Shown here piece after piece: positions 1-12,657 of a stretch of 64,000 bases of DNA (its first letter is position 1; each line of letters opens with the position of its first letter). This stretch comes from Apostichopus japonicus (lineage: Eukaryota; Echinodermata; Holothuroidea; Aspidochirotida; Stichopodidae): contig NC_092569.1 of NCBI RefSeq assembly GCF_037975245.1, forward strand, positions 16,352,001 to 16,416,000, given 5' to 3'. The translations under genes were made by a program, and so were the position numbers. Below the pieces are notes generated by a model. That model did not search any database, was not told the DNA's origin, and saw nothing but the letters and a program-made list of their open reading frames with translations.

Positions 1-2215
1 TTGTAAAAATGTAGGCTTTTGAATGCACTATTGTTGTAGTGTATATATTTATAGATGTAACTGTTTTGTTAGTGTTGTAGGCCACATGTATTCTTAGATA
101 CAGCTGTTATGTTAGTGTTGTTGGCCACAGATATTCATAGATACAGCTGTTATGTTCATGTTGTAGGCCACGGATATTCATAGATACAGCTGTTATGTTA
201 ATGTTGTAGGCCACATATATTCATAGATACAGATGTAACGCTAGTGTTTTAGGCCACAGATATTCATAGATATGTATTATATGTTAGTGTTGTAGGCCAC
301 AAATATTCATAGATACAGCTGTTATGTTAATGTTGTAGGCCACATATATTCATAGATACAGCTGTTACGCTAGTGTTTTAGGCCACTTATATTCATAGAT
401 ATGTATTATGTGTTAGTATTGTAGGCCACATATATTCCCAGATACGGCTGTTATGTTAGTGTTGTAGGCCACATATACATAGATACAGCTGTTATGTTCA
501 TGTTGTAGGCCACGGATATTCATAGATACAGCTGTTATGTTAATGTTGTAGGCCACATATATTCAAAGATACAGCTGTTACGCTAGTGTTGTAGGCCACT
601 TATATTTATAGATATGTATTATATGTTAGTGTTGTAGGCCATAAATATTCAAAGATACAGCTGTTTTGTTGGTGTTGTAGGCCACAGATATTCATATATA
701 CCTCTATTCAATGTTAGTATTGTAGGCCACATATATTCCTAGATACAGCTGTTCTGTTAGTGTTGTAGGCCACCTATATTCATATATGTGTATTATATGT
801 TAGTGTTGTAATCCAAAAATATTCATAGAAACAGCTGTTCTGTTGGTTTTGTAGGCCACATATATTCATAGATACCTCTATTCAATGTAAGTATTGTAGG
901 GCACATATATTCCTTGATACAGTTGTTACGTTAGTGCTGTAGTTTAATCCTATTCCTAAGTATTCTAGCCACAGATATTCAAAGTGTCATACTATTCGTC
1001 ATTATTCTTAGCCACAGATATTCATAGATTTATCCTATTCGTAAGTATTCTAAGCCACAGATATTCATAGTATAATCTAAGTGACATAAATTCATAATTA
1101 AATACTATTCATAAGTATTCTAAGCTACATATATTCATATTTTACTCCTATTCATAAGTATTCATAGCAACAAATATTCATAGATTGATCCTCTTCGTAA
1201 GTATTCTAAGCCACAGAATTTCATAAATTAATCATATTTAAAGTTATTCTAAGCTACAGATATTCATAGATTATTCCTATTCGTAAGTATTCTCAGCCAC
1301 AGATATTCATAGGTGAATCCTATTAGAAGGTATTCTAAGCTACAGATATTCATAGATTAATCCTATTCGTAAGTATGCTAAGCCATAGATGTTCATAGTT
1401 TAATCCTATTCGTAAATATTGTAAGTCATATATATATTTATAGATTAATCCAATTAGTAAGTATTCTATCTCAAAAATATTCATGGTTTAATCCTATTCG
1501 TAAGTATTCTTAGGCACAGGTTACCTAGTTTAATCCTAATCGTAAGTGCTCTAAGCCACAAATATTCATATTGCAATCCTATTCGTAAGTATTCTAAGCC
1601 ACATATATACATAGTTCACTCCTGTTCGTAAGTATTCTAAGAAACGTATATATTTATAGTTTAATCAGATTCGTAAGTATTCTTATCCACAGATATTCAT
1701 AGTTTTACTCTATTTGTAAGTATTCTTAGCTACAGATATTCATAGATTAATCTTATTCGTTAGTATTCTAAGTTACAGATAATCATAGTTAATTCTTAAT
1801 CGTACGTATTCTAAAGCAGAGATATTCATAGTTAAATCTGATTCGTAAGTATTCTAAGCTATAGATATTCATAGACTAATCCCATTCGTTAGTAATCTAA
1901 GCCACTGATAGTCATAGTTTAATCCAAATATTTAGTATTCTATGCCACAGATTTTCATACTTTTTTCCTATTCGTAAATATTCTAGGCTACATATATTAA
2001 TCCTATTTGAAGGTATTCTAAGCTACATATACTCATAGTTAGCCAAAGATATTGATTGTTTAATCCTCTTCGTAAGTATATTAAGCCACATGTAGTCATA
2101 GTTTATTCATACTCGTTATTATTGTAAGCTACAGATAATCATAGTTTAATCCTTTTTGTAAGTTTTCTAAGCCACGGATATTCATGATTTAATCTGGTTC
2201 ATAAGTGTTCTAAGC
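1..2215. repeat. Satellite array, about 43-bp monomer (copy A)
   Basis: Diverged tandem monomers of about 43 bp share the core GCCACAGATATTCATAGAT. From 1 to about 930 the linker half reads like ACAGCTGTTATGTTAGTG with TTGTAGGCC. From about 930 to 2215 it reads like TTTAATCCTATTCGTAAGT. These are two subfamilies of one repeat, roughly 50 monomers in all. The array is cut by the window start. No coding frame was found. Confidence 0.9.
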
Positions 2216-3500
2216 TAATAAAAAATGAACAATTTTGACGCCGAAGGGTTCATTCTGATACACATTTAGACAATAAATACATACAAGTAGTGCTAAATTC
2301 AACTTCTGCTAACAAATATTTTGTGTGATTTTGAAAATAAAGGTGGGTGTCCAGCCGTACAGAAGTAGCTCAATTCTTCTCCAACTGAATGAGGAAAGTA
2401 CCCGAATGATACATTTACCCGACTGACCATCTAAGGTAGAGATGGGAGGGGGGGGGGGCATGGTCTATGTGAGTGAGTATTATGAACTACACTCCTACCT
2501 CAAAAGGAAGAAGTGTGCTATATGTTTCCCATAGCAACATTAAATGCTCACCAAACTTCAATGTAAGTCCAGCATCTTTCATAGGTCGTGACACGAGATA
2601 TATCTGCTCTTCTTGTGACTTGAAACTCCGAAATAGTTGGGTCTGCTTCAAATAATTTCCCTTTTGTCTTACACACATACTAATTGTTAAACTATTGTTT
2701 CAATAGATAACACTATACATTTTTACTGGTAACTAGGACGTTGGCTATACATGGCACGTCATTGTTCTATTTCTCAAATGAAACTGTTTAGCCTCGAAGA
2801 AGCCGTAAGTTTGTTCATTAAATCTATGAATTGACACAATTTACTCAACTATGTTCGATTCGTTAACGTACTCTAAAATGCAATAATCCAGAAACAAGCA
2901 AAGATAAACATGATTTAGTATCTAATATTGAATGATATCTTCATTTTGATGTAGTTTTTGCCAAATGTATTAATGCTCTGGCGTAATGTTATCTATTACT
3001 ATTTTTAGTAACACTTTACATGGTAAAGGGTTTGCTACGACTAACTGTCCTCCTACCTCTCCTCTTCCCCTGTTGATTCCTTTTTTCCTGTGATGTTACA
3101 CATACTTATAGGCAAAATCGTTTTTTTGTTGATAAAGAAATTTATAGACCCGCTGCTTCCAATAAATGTATCACGTTATGAGTTTCGTTTTGTATGTTGA
3201 GTGAGAAATATACCTTAAGTAATGACATTTCCTCAATTATTTTCAAATCGTTAATGTACTCTAAAATGCAATAATCCAGAAACAAGCAAATATGAACATG
3301 ATCATATTGAATGATTTCTTGAATTCGATGTAATTTTTAGCAAATGTATTGATACTTGGGCGGATGGTTAGTTATTACTATTTGCAGTTACACTTTGGTA
3401 AGTTGTATGCGCAATTTAACAGTCACGTTAATGATAACCTTGTTTTTTAAAGTGACTATATATTTCTATAAATATGAGGGGGGGGGGGCAAGCTGCTTTC
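2216..3500. repeat. Unit flank between satellite and gene 1
   Basis: Non-coding spacer that recurs at 31.57-32.37 and 33.72-34.15 kb in the gene 3 unit and at 56166-57480 in the gene 4 unit. Shared landmarks include CTCCAACTGAATGAGGAAAGTACC, split as CTCCAACTGAATGAG and GAAAGTACC, and AATCCAGAAACAAGCAAA, which occurs twice. The short reading frame at 2473-2655 is identical in the gene 4 unit because the DNA is identical; it is not evidence of coding. Confidence 0.6.
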
Positions 3501-3604
3501 AATAAAAGTTAACATTATTATCTTCGTCGTCAGCTTACTGCTGTTTAAACATTAAACACACACACACAGGACAAAGGACTCTCAGGGTGGATCATTACTT
3601 GACA

Positions 3605-3610
3605 TTTATT
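3605..3610 (-). terminator. Candidate polyadenylation signal of gene 1
   Basis: AATAAA on the minus strand, about 275 bp beyond the ancestral stop codon. The aligned site of gene 3 (35671-35676) is the same, but the equivalent stretch of gene 4 near 57570 has lost it through a small deletion. Confidence 0.45.
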
Positions 3611-3884
3611 CTTCTTCAGTATTCGTCATTCACAAATATTATGAAAAAAAAGCAGTTATCGGTTTTGACAAAGAGTAATATTAAAGTTATTCGTCAAGTA
3701 AAAATTTTCGTTCATTGTGTTTGAAAGATTTAAGTTCATTTCTCCAGAAGCACTCGTTTGCTGGTGCCTTGTTTGAGAACTAATTGTTCAAATTTCGATG
3801 AAAGTTTGAATTTTCACGGGACTCAAGGGACCCTTGAAGAAACTTCATGTTTTGTGATTGATGTTGCTGTCTGCGGCTGATGTA

Positions 3885-3950
3885 TTAAACTGGACGTATC
3901 TTCATTTCTGCGTATTTTATGTGGTATTTACCTCCTGGGAGATTATGCCA
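3885..3950 (-). pseudogene. Untranslated relic C-terminal tail of FReD gene 1
   Basis: After the in-frame TAA at 3951-3953 the same frame continues for 21 codons, beginning W-H-N-L-P-G and ending in EMKIRPV. It then reaches a TAA at 3885-3887, the position where genes 3 and 4 also stop. There are no frameshifts. The tail is the normal end of the domain, cut off by one substitution in the stop codon. Confidence 0.85.
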
Positions 3951-6900
3951 TTAGATGCTCTTGTAATCAGTAGTTCCGGCTGAGTAAAGTCCGTTGAGAT
4001 TGATATAATAATTGTAAGTTCTGTACCACCACGCTCCATGGTAATACTGGGCCAGGTTTAAAGTACTGTAAGGGTCGTTGTCACTGTCGAATGTCGTAAA
4101 GGACATGTTCCTGCGGTATGCCATGCTATCATATCCTGTGAAAAGAAACACAAGATGGAGATAAAACGCATGATCATATTTACAATAATATTAAGTTGAT
4201 TCCATACGGCATAAATTAAGAGAAGTTTCATAGTGGAATTTGTGTAAGATTAATGAAACACTGTCACATTAAACAAACATTGTCTTTAAATTTGTATTTA
4301 TTTCCAAATAAATGTTGTTTACACCACTTGAAAGAATTATAAGTGCCTATTATTAGATGAAAACTGAATTAAAATGGATTTTCTTTATTATATTTTTGTG
4401 ATTTGTCCAAAAATATTAGTACACCACGATACATGTTATTGCAAACTAACCATCTCTTTACGATAACACCCTTTCCAACGTCAGTTAATACATACCATAA
4501 ATACGGGACAAAATGGCCTAATTTAAACCAGTTTGTTGTCAGTATCCAATTTTCACATCACACGTAATGGATTCATTTTTTTATTTCATGACACACTATA
4601 TCTATGTTAAGAAATATATCGTTGCTACGACAATGGTACCGGTATGTTGGAATCGTAAAAGACAAAAAATCAATAGTTATTATGAAGAATATTATTTTTT
4701 CATCAATGGTTTTATTTACCATTTTTGTTATTATTTTCTTTTCGTGATGTTGCCAGTTGAACGGAGGTGAGGTCTTTTTATTATTAGAGAGGATGGAGAA
4801 AACTTATGGGATTTCGGGCAGATGACAAGGAAGTTGGAATAACTTTGTTGTTTTCAATTACAAAGCATTCTGTCACTGTAGGTATATGTATCAACCTGAG
4901 TTCAATTAAGGAGCCCATTAATCATGGATTCCAAATACAATTTCACCTGACCAGCTTTCTTTCGATTTGATTACAAACAGTGTACTATTTGAATTAAAAT
5001 AGAGTCAGTAATTGACTATGACCGTCGGCTGTCTATGCTTTAGCTCCCAATGTTATCGTTTGTCACACATGAGTATACTTTTCTAAATTTCACATTCGGA
5101 CACAATCAATAAACCAAATATAAAGAAGATTTATGGATATTTTAAAGACAGTATGCTCAGTCTGATAGCGTTGACGTGATGGATTTGTCTGGTGTTTATA
5201 TAACAACAGAAGTGGATTAACAGGCATTGCCCGGGAGGTTTGCAAAGTATCGTTTTATGCAGCTTTATGCAATGTTATTGTAAATTTTTTAATGAGATCA
5301 TTATTATTAATATTATTATATATTATTATTATTAATATATGCTAAATATTTGACGAATGGTTACAATCAGCTAACGAGCTGACAGACTAAATACACGGGT
5401 TAATTTGACGACAAATGTTAGAAAGGGAGGTAATGGATTAAGGAAGTTATGCATAATTTTGTAGAGGCGTTAGTAAACTCCTTACTAATCTTCAGTACTT
5501 TGAAATATATTTGATAAGGTGTCGATAATGACAAGCAAACTCCACGAGTTTATATATGCGTACCTGCAGTGCTTGAGCGATCGTATTCTCCAACGCCAAC
5601 TATACGATACTTGGTCCCTTCATCGCTGATCCTAAACAAGTCGTACTTCGCAAAATAGGGATCTCCATTCACGTTGTTTAAATCAATGCGAAGCATGTAA
5701 TCCTTTTGGTTAGTTAAGAGTGATATTTTATCGTTGCCAAGCCAAAATTCTCTATTCAGGAAACCAAAACCATATCGGTAATCATCCCAATCTCTGTAAA
5801 ACTCTACAGAACCGTCGACCCGGCGTTGGAAGACCTGGTTTAGTTTCAAAACAAAAACATGACACATTTGGTTTCAACATAATGAACCATTTGTTCGATG
5901 TACGTTTGATAGGTATAATGAATCAGTTTGGTTATTGCTTTTAATGTTTCTTCTAACGTTGAACAGATACGTTAGCCTGTGCACCAGTTAGATTCTACAT
6001 ACATTGGTATCATATATCTATGCCCATATTGCAAATATTGTAAAGAAATCGCTTTTAGAAAAACAATAAAATATAAATATCAACATACTTCAGCAAGCAC
6101 GCTAAATTTAAATTATTTAAGTTAATATTATGTTATGTTCTTACCGTCCAACCTCCTCCGTCAATTGAGTTATTACAGTAAACTTCAAAAGGTTCATTGG
6201 CTCCATCTGGCTTAATTAGATAAACTCCAGATTCAGAGGAACTATCTTCACATTGGTCGTAAACTTCTTGACAATCTCGAGGATATTCTGGCTCTTGGTA
6301 GAAAAGGTAGCAGGAGTCTGAAGAAATGAAATTTTTTTTTGTTTTTCCAAAAAATGATACAGATCAATTTTAAAGTGAACTACCGAACTCGATGTCCCAG
6401 TTACCGAATTATCGATAAAGGTGTAAAATTACAATTTGCAAAACAAAAAAGTGTTTGTCAAAATATGAAACATAAATCTTCCATACATTTTCCTGCTTGG
6501 AAAAACACGGAAGTAAACATTGTAAAATCGTAAAAAGTAACAACAAATATACAGAATAATCTTAAAATTAAGTAACAGAATAACAGGATATTCCTGATCA
6601 GTTCTGGTAACTTTGTCTGCTTAATTTTAAACGACAAATGTTGACCTAAACGCCGCGACAAATCTTTAAGGCTTATAATTCATTTTTAACTTCCCAGCCA
6701 GTGATAAAAGCGGGTTGCTTTCCCTGTTTATACATTTGTTTAGTTGTTTTAACCGAATTAAAAATCCACGTATTTTGAGTATGCCTCTCTGTCAAGAAAG
6801 AACTATAACTTAAACAAGAAACGTAAGTATAAATGCATATTAACCAAATATATATGAAGACCACAAAAGCAGAAATCACCATAATTGTCAATCAAGATCA

Positions 6901-9900
6901 TTATTATGACTGATTGTTTACGTTTCTGTCATACCGTTTTTAGATGATATTTTTTTATTTGTAAATTGGTTAAGTTAGATGAATCCTATATATGCATTTA
7001 TTCACCGATAGGTAACATGGTTTCCAAAATCAAAATTTAAAATCAAAATGAAATTAAAGTCATACCAAAATTGTAAATGTAGTAAAATAATGAAAAAAGC
7101 AAATAACCTCGATCAATTCTAGATTCTATGTCTGTATTAGTTTATCGATAAATGTTGGTCTCCTGTAAACCACCGCCTGTAGAAAGCATTTATAACACAG
7201 TAATCCTTCGATGATGATATAAGAAGAAAAAAACTTTCATACGTGTAATAGCCGTTATTGCAACGCGTTATTTCCTATTTCCCCATCAATATAACCATTC
7301 ATGCAGAAAAGTAGGACAAGAAAAAAAGAGGGAATAACGATGATAAGTTTGTGTTACCTCCAGTGGTTCTTTTGTTCCTTCCAGAATTTTCGCGTCCAAC
7401 ATTCTAATATTAAGATATGAAAATTGACATATAAAAAAATAAAAACATTCCGATAGGCGGGATCGTCCCATTTGTGAAGGCTACTCGCGGCCGAAATCAA
7501 TTCACGATGATAAATTCAGTTTCAAATATTGTTAAGTAAGTACTATTTATCTTTGGTTAAAATCCAATGTAATGATATCAGGAATCGTCAACTTTGTCAC
7601 CATTTAAGTCATCTTAATTATTTCACTGATAGAGAATCATTCAATTTGATCCCAATGATGTGACAATGTTTCTGTATTACTCATATTAAGAACTTAATAT
7701 AATTCATTATTAAATGTATTCAAATTTGCATCACTCTGTTTTAAGCAGATATTAGTTCCTTGGTAGGAAACATTACGGGGAAACCAAGAGACACCATTCC
7801 AACACAATGTTCCAACACAGTTGAACTATACAGTCTATAATGTTTGTATAGATCTTTCTTTAAGTCGTGACCTATTTTAATGAAAACAAAATGTGATTCT
7901 ACTCGATACTGTGACCGTTGTGTTTGTATGGCCGTTGTGTTTACTTCTTGGCATGGTTGTATTAAGACAAACTTAAAAAACTAAATTTTGAAACTATTTA
8001 GATGACAGAACGACTTAATAAACTACTTATTTAACGCCATTCTTGCCCTGTTTCCCGCCCTTATACTATATAACTTAAATGGATAAAACAGTATAGTAGA
8101 CGTTTTAATTTTTGCGAAATGAAGTGAGAAAGGAATATGATTCCTTCCTGTAGGAGAACAAATCAACATTGTATTCAATGAGCTTTTTGAAATGAAATGA
8201 ATCTAGAAAATACAAAGAAATTTGATAGCTTGAAACTGAGACAAACACACTGTTTTCTGGACGTTAACAATTTTCACAAATATATCTCATATAAAATAGA
8301 CATGTTTGTGTATGAAAACGGAAATACGACTATCATATTGCTTAGCTGAGGTAATTATCGTTTACTAAGACATTTAGGATTGATGAAAATATTACGAATT
8401 GACTTTCATGTACGTACAAATATAATTTGAATGAGACTAGTAAAATGAGTCGTTTTAGTATCTCTTAGCCATTTCTGCATTTTGTCATGTGATCTTGTTT
8501 ATTTGTATAATTTTTTCTCAAGAAAAGATCAATGAATTGCCCAGCTTCAACTTGAAACATAATTTAAAAAATGTTAGAAAGTTGAGTGATGTATCTAACA
8601 TAGTACTAAGTGTGGTGGGTACTCTCACCGTTTGTTCCTTCAAGGTTCTGTTTGCTTAGTAAGTTCTACCATTCTGACATTATGGCATATGTGATTTATT
8701 TGTTAGTAATAATCTTTAATACTTATTTAAATTCCCTCATAAACTAAGACCACCAATACAATTTATGCATCATAAAAATCAATGTTGTATTTGAGAAATT
8801 GGAAAACTTCAACGAACTGATAACTGATCAAGACAACATTTTATCATCAAGAGTGACATTAGATTTCTTTGTTGTTCAATTGGTATGGGTTCTTTACTGC
8901 CTTTTCCACGTTTTCAAATGTTTCCAAAGATAAAAGCCTATATTTTGACTGTTTTATGCAGACATAATTCCTTAAAATGTACAAGAATGACTCCCTCGGT
9001 AGAATAAATAAATTTCAGTAGTGCGTGTCCCGATTAGATATTTACAATTTTGTTAAATTTTGTTGTTTGGTTTATTTACAGAGTTAAATAAGTCAAAGCA
9101 AATTTATACTCTCCTTGGTATGTTGGTCTGTGTTGATGGTAAGTTTAATTAATGAAATATATGACTAAAGTAATTTAAGTTGTTAATATTAGGTACTGGT
9201 ACTTGGTAGATTAAAATCGAATGGAATCGATTCAATATTTAGATAGTTTTGCATCAAGTGATTTATGAGTATAATTTATGATTTTAAGGCATCATTCCAC
9301 AAGATATAATGTAAATATAAAGACGTTTTAAGTTTGATTGGTTGCTTTGAGTTTCTGTACAGTACCCTACGTCTCACAGTTCACCTACGTTTAGATTAAA
9401 TTTCAAATATGAATGTTTAAACTTTGTTTGTGCTATAATATTGAAAGACTATAGATTCGGCAGCAAAGTGTCAAGAGCGTTAACATTTGTTAAAATTAAT
9501 AATTTATTGCTTTCCTAAGTAATTCACAGTAAGTTGTAGACTGACATTTAAGTATCAGGTTTGATCTACTTTGATTTCTTACATCCATTTCCTAATCAGG
9601 TTACTTGTTACTTTGAAAGGTATGATTGAAAACACATTTGTCAAATGCGTATATTTCTTGGCGCGAAAAAGGAGCATGCCCACCAAAGAATATCAGCAAT
9701 TCAAGTTTAAGAACTGATTACTGGTAAGAGCAACATTTATCATAACATGTACCTAATATTCGATACCAAATTTCGTCTAACAGAATATCTAATAAATAAC
9801 CAATGAATTGGGAAATAAATATTTATTTGAGAGAGATTTTAATAGCCTCCATCTTTAAACATGATACAACGGTGACATGAAACATAGACTGATATATGAT

Positions 9901-11441
9901 ATTTTACTCAGTTACCTGAAAATCAAAGTTTGATAGCCATTTGAAGTAATACGGGGGACATTGGCCAGACATATCCGAAGTTCATGTTGTAAACTTGATG
10001 AAATAAAGTCGAGATGTTTTCTTTTCAATTTTTTAAACTGCTATAAAAAGAAATTCTATCACAATTTCCTTGATGAAATGTCAAGGAAAGAACAAGCTCA
10101 AAACACAGGAAAGAACAAACCACAATGTCAATTGATATAAACAATGACTCTCGCGGTAGAATAAAACATTTCTATAATAGTGGGTATCCTGAGTAGATAT
10201 TCACAATGGCTAAAATCGTTGCTTTGCTTATTTACACAATAAAACAAGTCAAAACAACTTTATTTTTTTAATGACTACTTTAGATCTGCTTTAGTCTTAA
10301 ATGGTAATTAACGGAATATCCATTTGACATTTGAAATTATTGGATCTTATTTTCTTTATAAATGGAAAATAATCGTTTGAATATTTCCAGCAACTTAAGT
10401 TTTGATCAATTATTAGTATTTATTTCTCTACGTAAGACGCCATTTAATCATTTAATCTAACTTAACTGATCCGTTAATAAGAAAATTTTAAGTTTTATCG
10501 ATTGCTTCAAATAGTTCCTATTATTGTTTCAAGGCATTAAGTTATTGGTATTGCACTGTACCATGTATCTAGCAAGTAACCTTCCGTCATGTAGTTTTTT
10601 AAATATATATTTAAATTGCCAAAAATGGTTATTGGAACTATGTTTGTACTAAAGGATTGATGTACTAGATTGGAAGCCAGTTAACGATGGCTCAAGGAAA
10701 AATTTCAATTAATCTTTGTTAAAGAATCAACGGTTATATCCTTACATATGATAAATCATGTTTTATGTTATCGATGGTTGTTATAGTTTATTTGCTATGT
10801 TGGACGATACAATTAAATACCCGTTTGAAACGTGATCATTTCCTCGATATATAGGCAAGTCATTGTCAATTTGAAATTGCTTGTTGTATACGTTAAATAA
10901 AAGAATTTTTATCGTTGTTTTAAGAAAATAACTGATATTTTAACCCTGTTTACCCCAATCTCTATTTATGATATGGTGTAATACAATTTTTTATGTTTTA
11001 TTGCGTACATGAGGTAGATCACAATGAGCAATCTAAGTATTTTTTTTTTAAATAAGTACAAATTATCGATATTTAACAAACAGCAAATACTTCAATAGAA
11101 CCCGACAATAAACTCAAACAGCATGATAAGAGAAGCTGAAAAGTCAAATTTAGTTAAGAAATAGATTAAAGTAGATTCGTTAGATTAGTAGATTAAGTAC
11201 AAACTAGCTAGATTGCAAAGATAGAAAATAAATCATTTGAACACCAAATATGAGCATGGTAACGAAAACTGGCACATTAATATTAAAGTTCGAAATCTAT
11301 CGACATAGAAATCATTTATCACACTTAAAATACAATTCAACTTGAATTTGAGAAAAGATAAAAGACACTTACGGTTTCTGCCTGAAAAGCTGGAAGTTGA
11401 GAGAAGAGTCCCAAAACACAAAATGTTAGGATTAACTGCAT
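3951..11441 (-). CDS. Fibrinogen-related (FReD) secreted protein, gene 1, with premature stop
   Basis: Five exons on the minus strand: 11373-11441, 7358-7403, 6145-6317, 5564-5834, and 3951-4135 up to the premature stop. All junctions are AG/GT with intron phases 0, 1, 0, 1. Exon 1 encodes a 23-residue signal peptide (MQLILTFCVLG start, hydrophobic core). Exon 2 is a short basic linker. Exons 3-5 form a fibrinogen C-terminal-like domain: Cys54, Cys61 and Cys86, a GGGWT/VFQRR junction at about residues 92-101, EFWLGNDKI, LRIDL, the calcium-type motif DSDND at 203-207, and GAWWY at 220-224. Codon 248 is TAA (3951-3953), where paralogues have TAT, TAC or CAT. The product is therefore 247 residues and lacks the last 22, including the WxNLPG and EMKIRP block. 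That tail still reads in frame to a second stop at 3885, so the mutation looks recent or is an assembly error. By family knowledge the role is extracellular lectin-like recognition; the specific ligand is unknown. Confidence 0.85.
8700..10760. repeat. Tandem duplication inside intron 1 (gene 1 copy)
   Basis: Two diverged modules of roughly 1.1 kb, about 8.7-9.6 kb and 9.7-10.75 kb, share ordered blocks: GACTC.C.CGGTAGAATAAA, then TAGATATT.ACAAT, a TTTGTTTATTTACA-like block, and TTTTAAGTTT.AT.G.TTGCTT. The same pair is visible in gene 3 (about 41.6-43.4 kb), partly in gene 4 (63.1-63.9 kb) and shortened in gene 2, so it predates the gene duplications. Confidence 0.5.
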
Positions 11442-11563
11442 CTTGACGATTTTTTCTGGTCTTAACGATCACAAATCTCAAGAAGGAATGAAGTAAACTT
11501 TCTGGCAGTGAACCAGTTCAACCACTTTCTGAGCATACCCTGCGTACTATGACGTTGTTGTTG

Positions 11564-11573
11564 ACACGTGTCA
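11564..11573. promoter_or_regulatory. Conserved palindrome GACACGTGTC in gene 1 promoter
   Basis: A 10-bp perfect palindrome containing a CACGTG E-box lies 123 bp upstream of the gene 1 ATG. It sits in a conserved stretch that also holds a TGACGT (CRE-like half) a few bases away. A degenerate TATA (TGTAAA, minus strand, 11599-11604) lies further upstream. Binding by bHLH-type factors is inferred from the motif only. Confidence 0.45.
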
Positions 11574-12552
11574 CCGAAGAGCTGATTTACCATTTGCATT
11601 TACACTATTTGTTAGAACCCGGATGATCACGTAAATAAAAACATAAGCTAACAGTTTTTCTATTGTCCCTTAAAGAGAAAAAATTATGAATATTATTACT
11701 ACTATTAGTTCATTTTGATAGCTTTAATTGTATAGACGTAATGCGATGTGACTCTAATGGTCATATTAGTTATTTTACATTCATATGCAATCTCAAACCA
11801 ATTTAAAATATCTCTTTCGATAACATAAATTATATCGCATATATATTACACTTAGCTTATTAACCTTTCACCTATAAATATCTCCGTAAGTTTGAATCCT
11901 AACGTAGCCTACTTCTATCAATTAACTTAATTACGTCATCTGCATATTACTATCAACAGTTGAATGATGTTAAGGAAACTGCGGTAAAGCCCTTTTGAGC
12001 ATTGCCAAAAATTCAAATACATATCTACAATCAAGAGGATACAATTTAACAGTATAAACCTCCATATCTAGGGAAACACGAGTTTTTTGTATTATGATAT
12101 CCCACCAACGCTCTCTGCAAGTTGCCATGTTTTTGTGAAATTACCCAGGATGCAACGTTTGCATGGCGTCACACATGCACCTCGGCAGAGTTAGACTTGC
12201 CGCTATGCAGATACTCTTGTAGTACCACTGCACACAACACAACGCTCGCGTACGGTATATGCTGAATCTACTAAACTATCACGGATTTTCAAATTATTAC
12301 AACGGTATTATCTATAATTCTAAAGAATAATAACTTAAGTTACCATGTAGCCATCTTGCCTTCGATTTTGAGTTATGTATACAGACGACATGTAGCCTAG
12401 GCCTTAATAGTGTATCGTCCATTATCCACAATCGTAGTTCAGGTAACAAGTATCGTTACTATATAACTTAGTCAAAGTAACACTACTCGACATACTGTGA
12501 CTGCGATCATCACTTGGTCGATGAAAAGTATCGTTCATTCGAGCAATTCAAC

Positions 12553-12657
12553 ATGACTGAGGCCCACATTGCCCCAGATGACTATTGCGTAGAATTTACT
12601 TTATCACCCCGACATAAGGTGCGAAAAAAAAATAGTAATTTCAGAAGAAAGGGATAG
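12553..12657 (+). other. Conserved short reading frame in gene 1 flank
   Basis: ATG-started frame of 34 codons beginning M-T-E-A-H-I, with PDDYCVE and SPRHKVR. It lies about 1.1 kb upstream of and divergent from gene 1. It recurs without frameshift in the flanks of genes 2 and 3. CATAAG/GTGCGA could be a weak splice donor. It may be a first exon of a divergent transcript, a micro-ORF, or simply conserved flank. Confidence 0.25.

Noticed and set aside
1-2215. CRISPR-like pattern of short conserved cores with variable spacers
   Set aside because: Spacers are themselves repeated and homologous, monomers are diverged, and the host is a eukaryote; it is a satellite.
2473-2655. Identical 60-codon frames at 2473 and 56421
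   Set aside because: The identity reflects the near-identical DNA duplication; the aligned sequence at 31.8-32.0 kb has substitutions and indels that break the frame.
5720-5944. Plus-strand frames across exon 4 (also at 59309-59515)
   Set aside because: They are antisense shadows of the conserved FReD exon.
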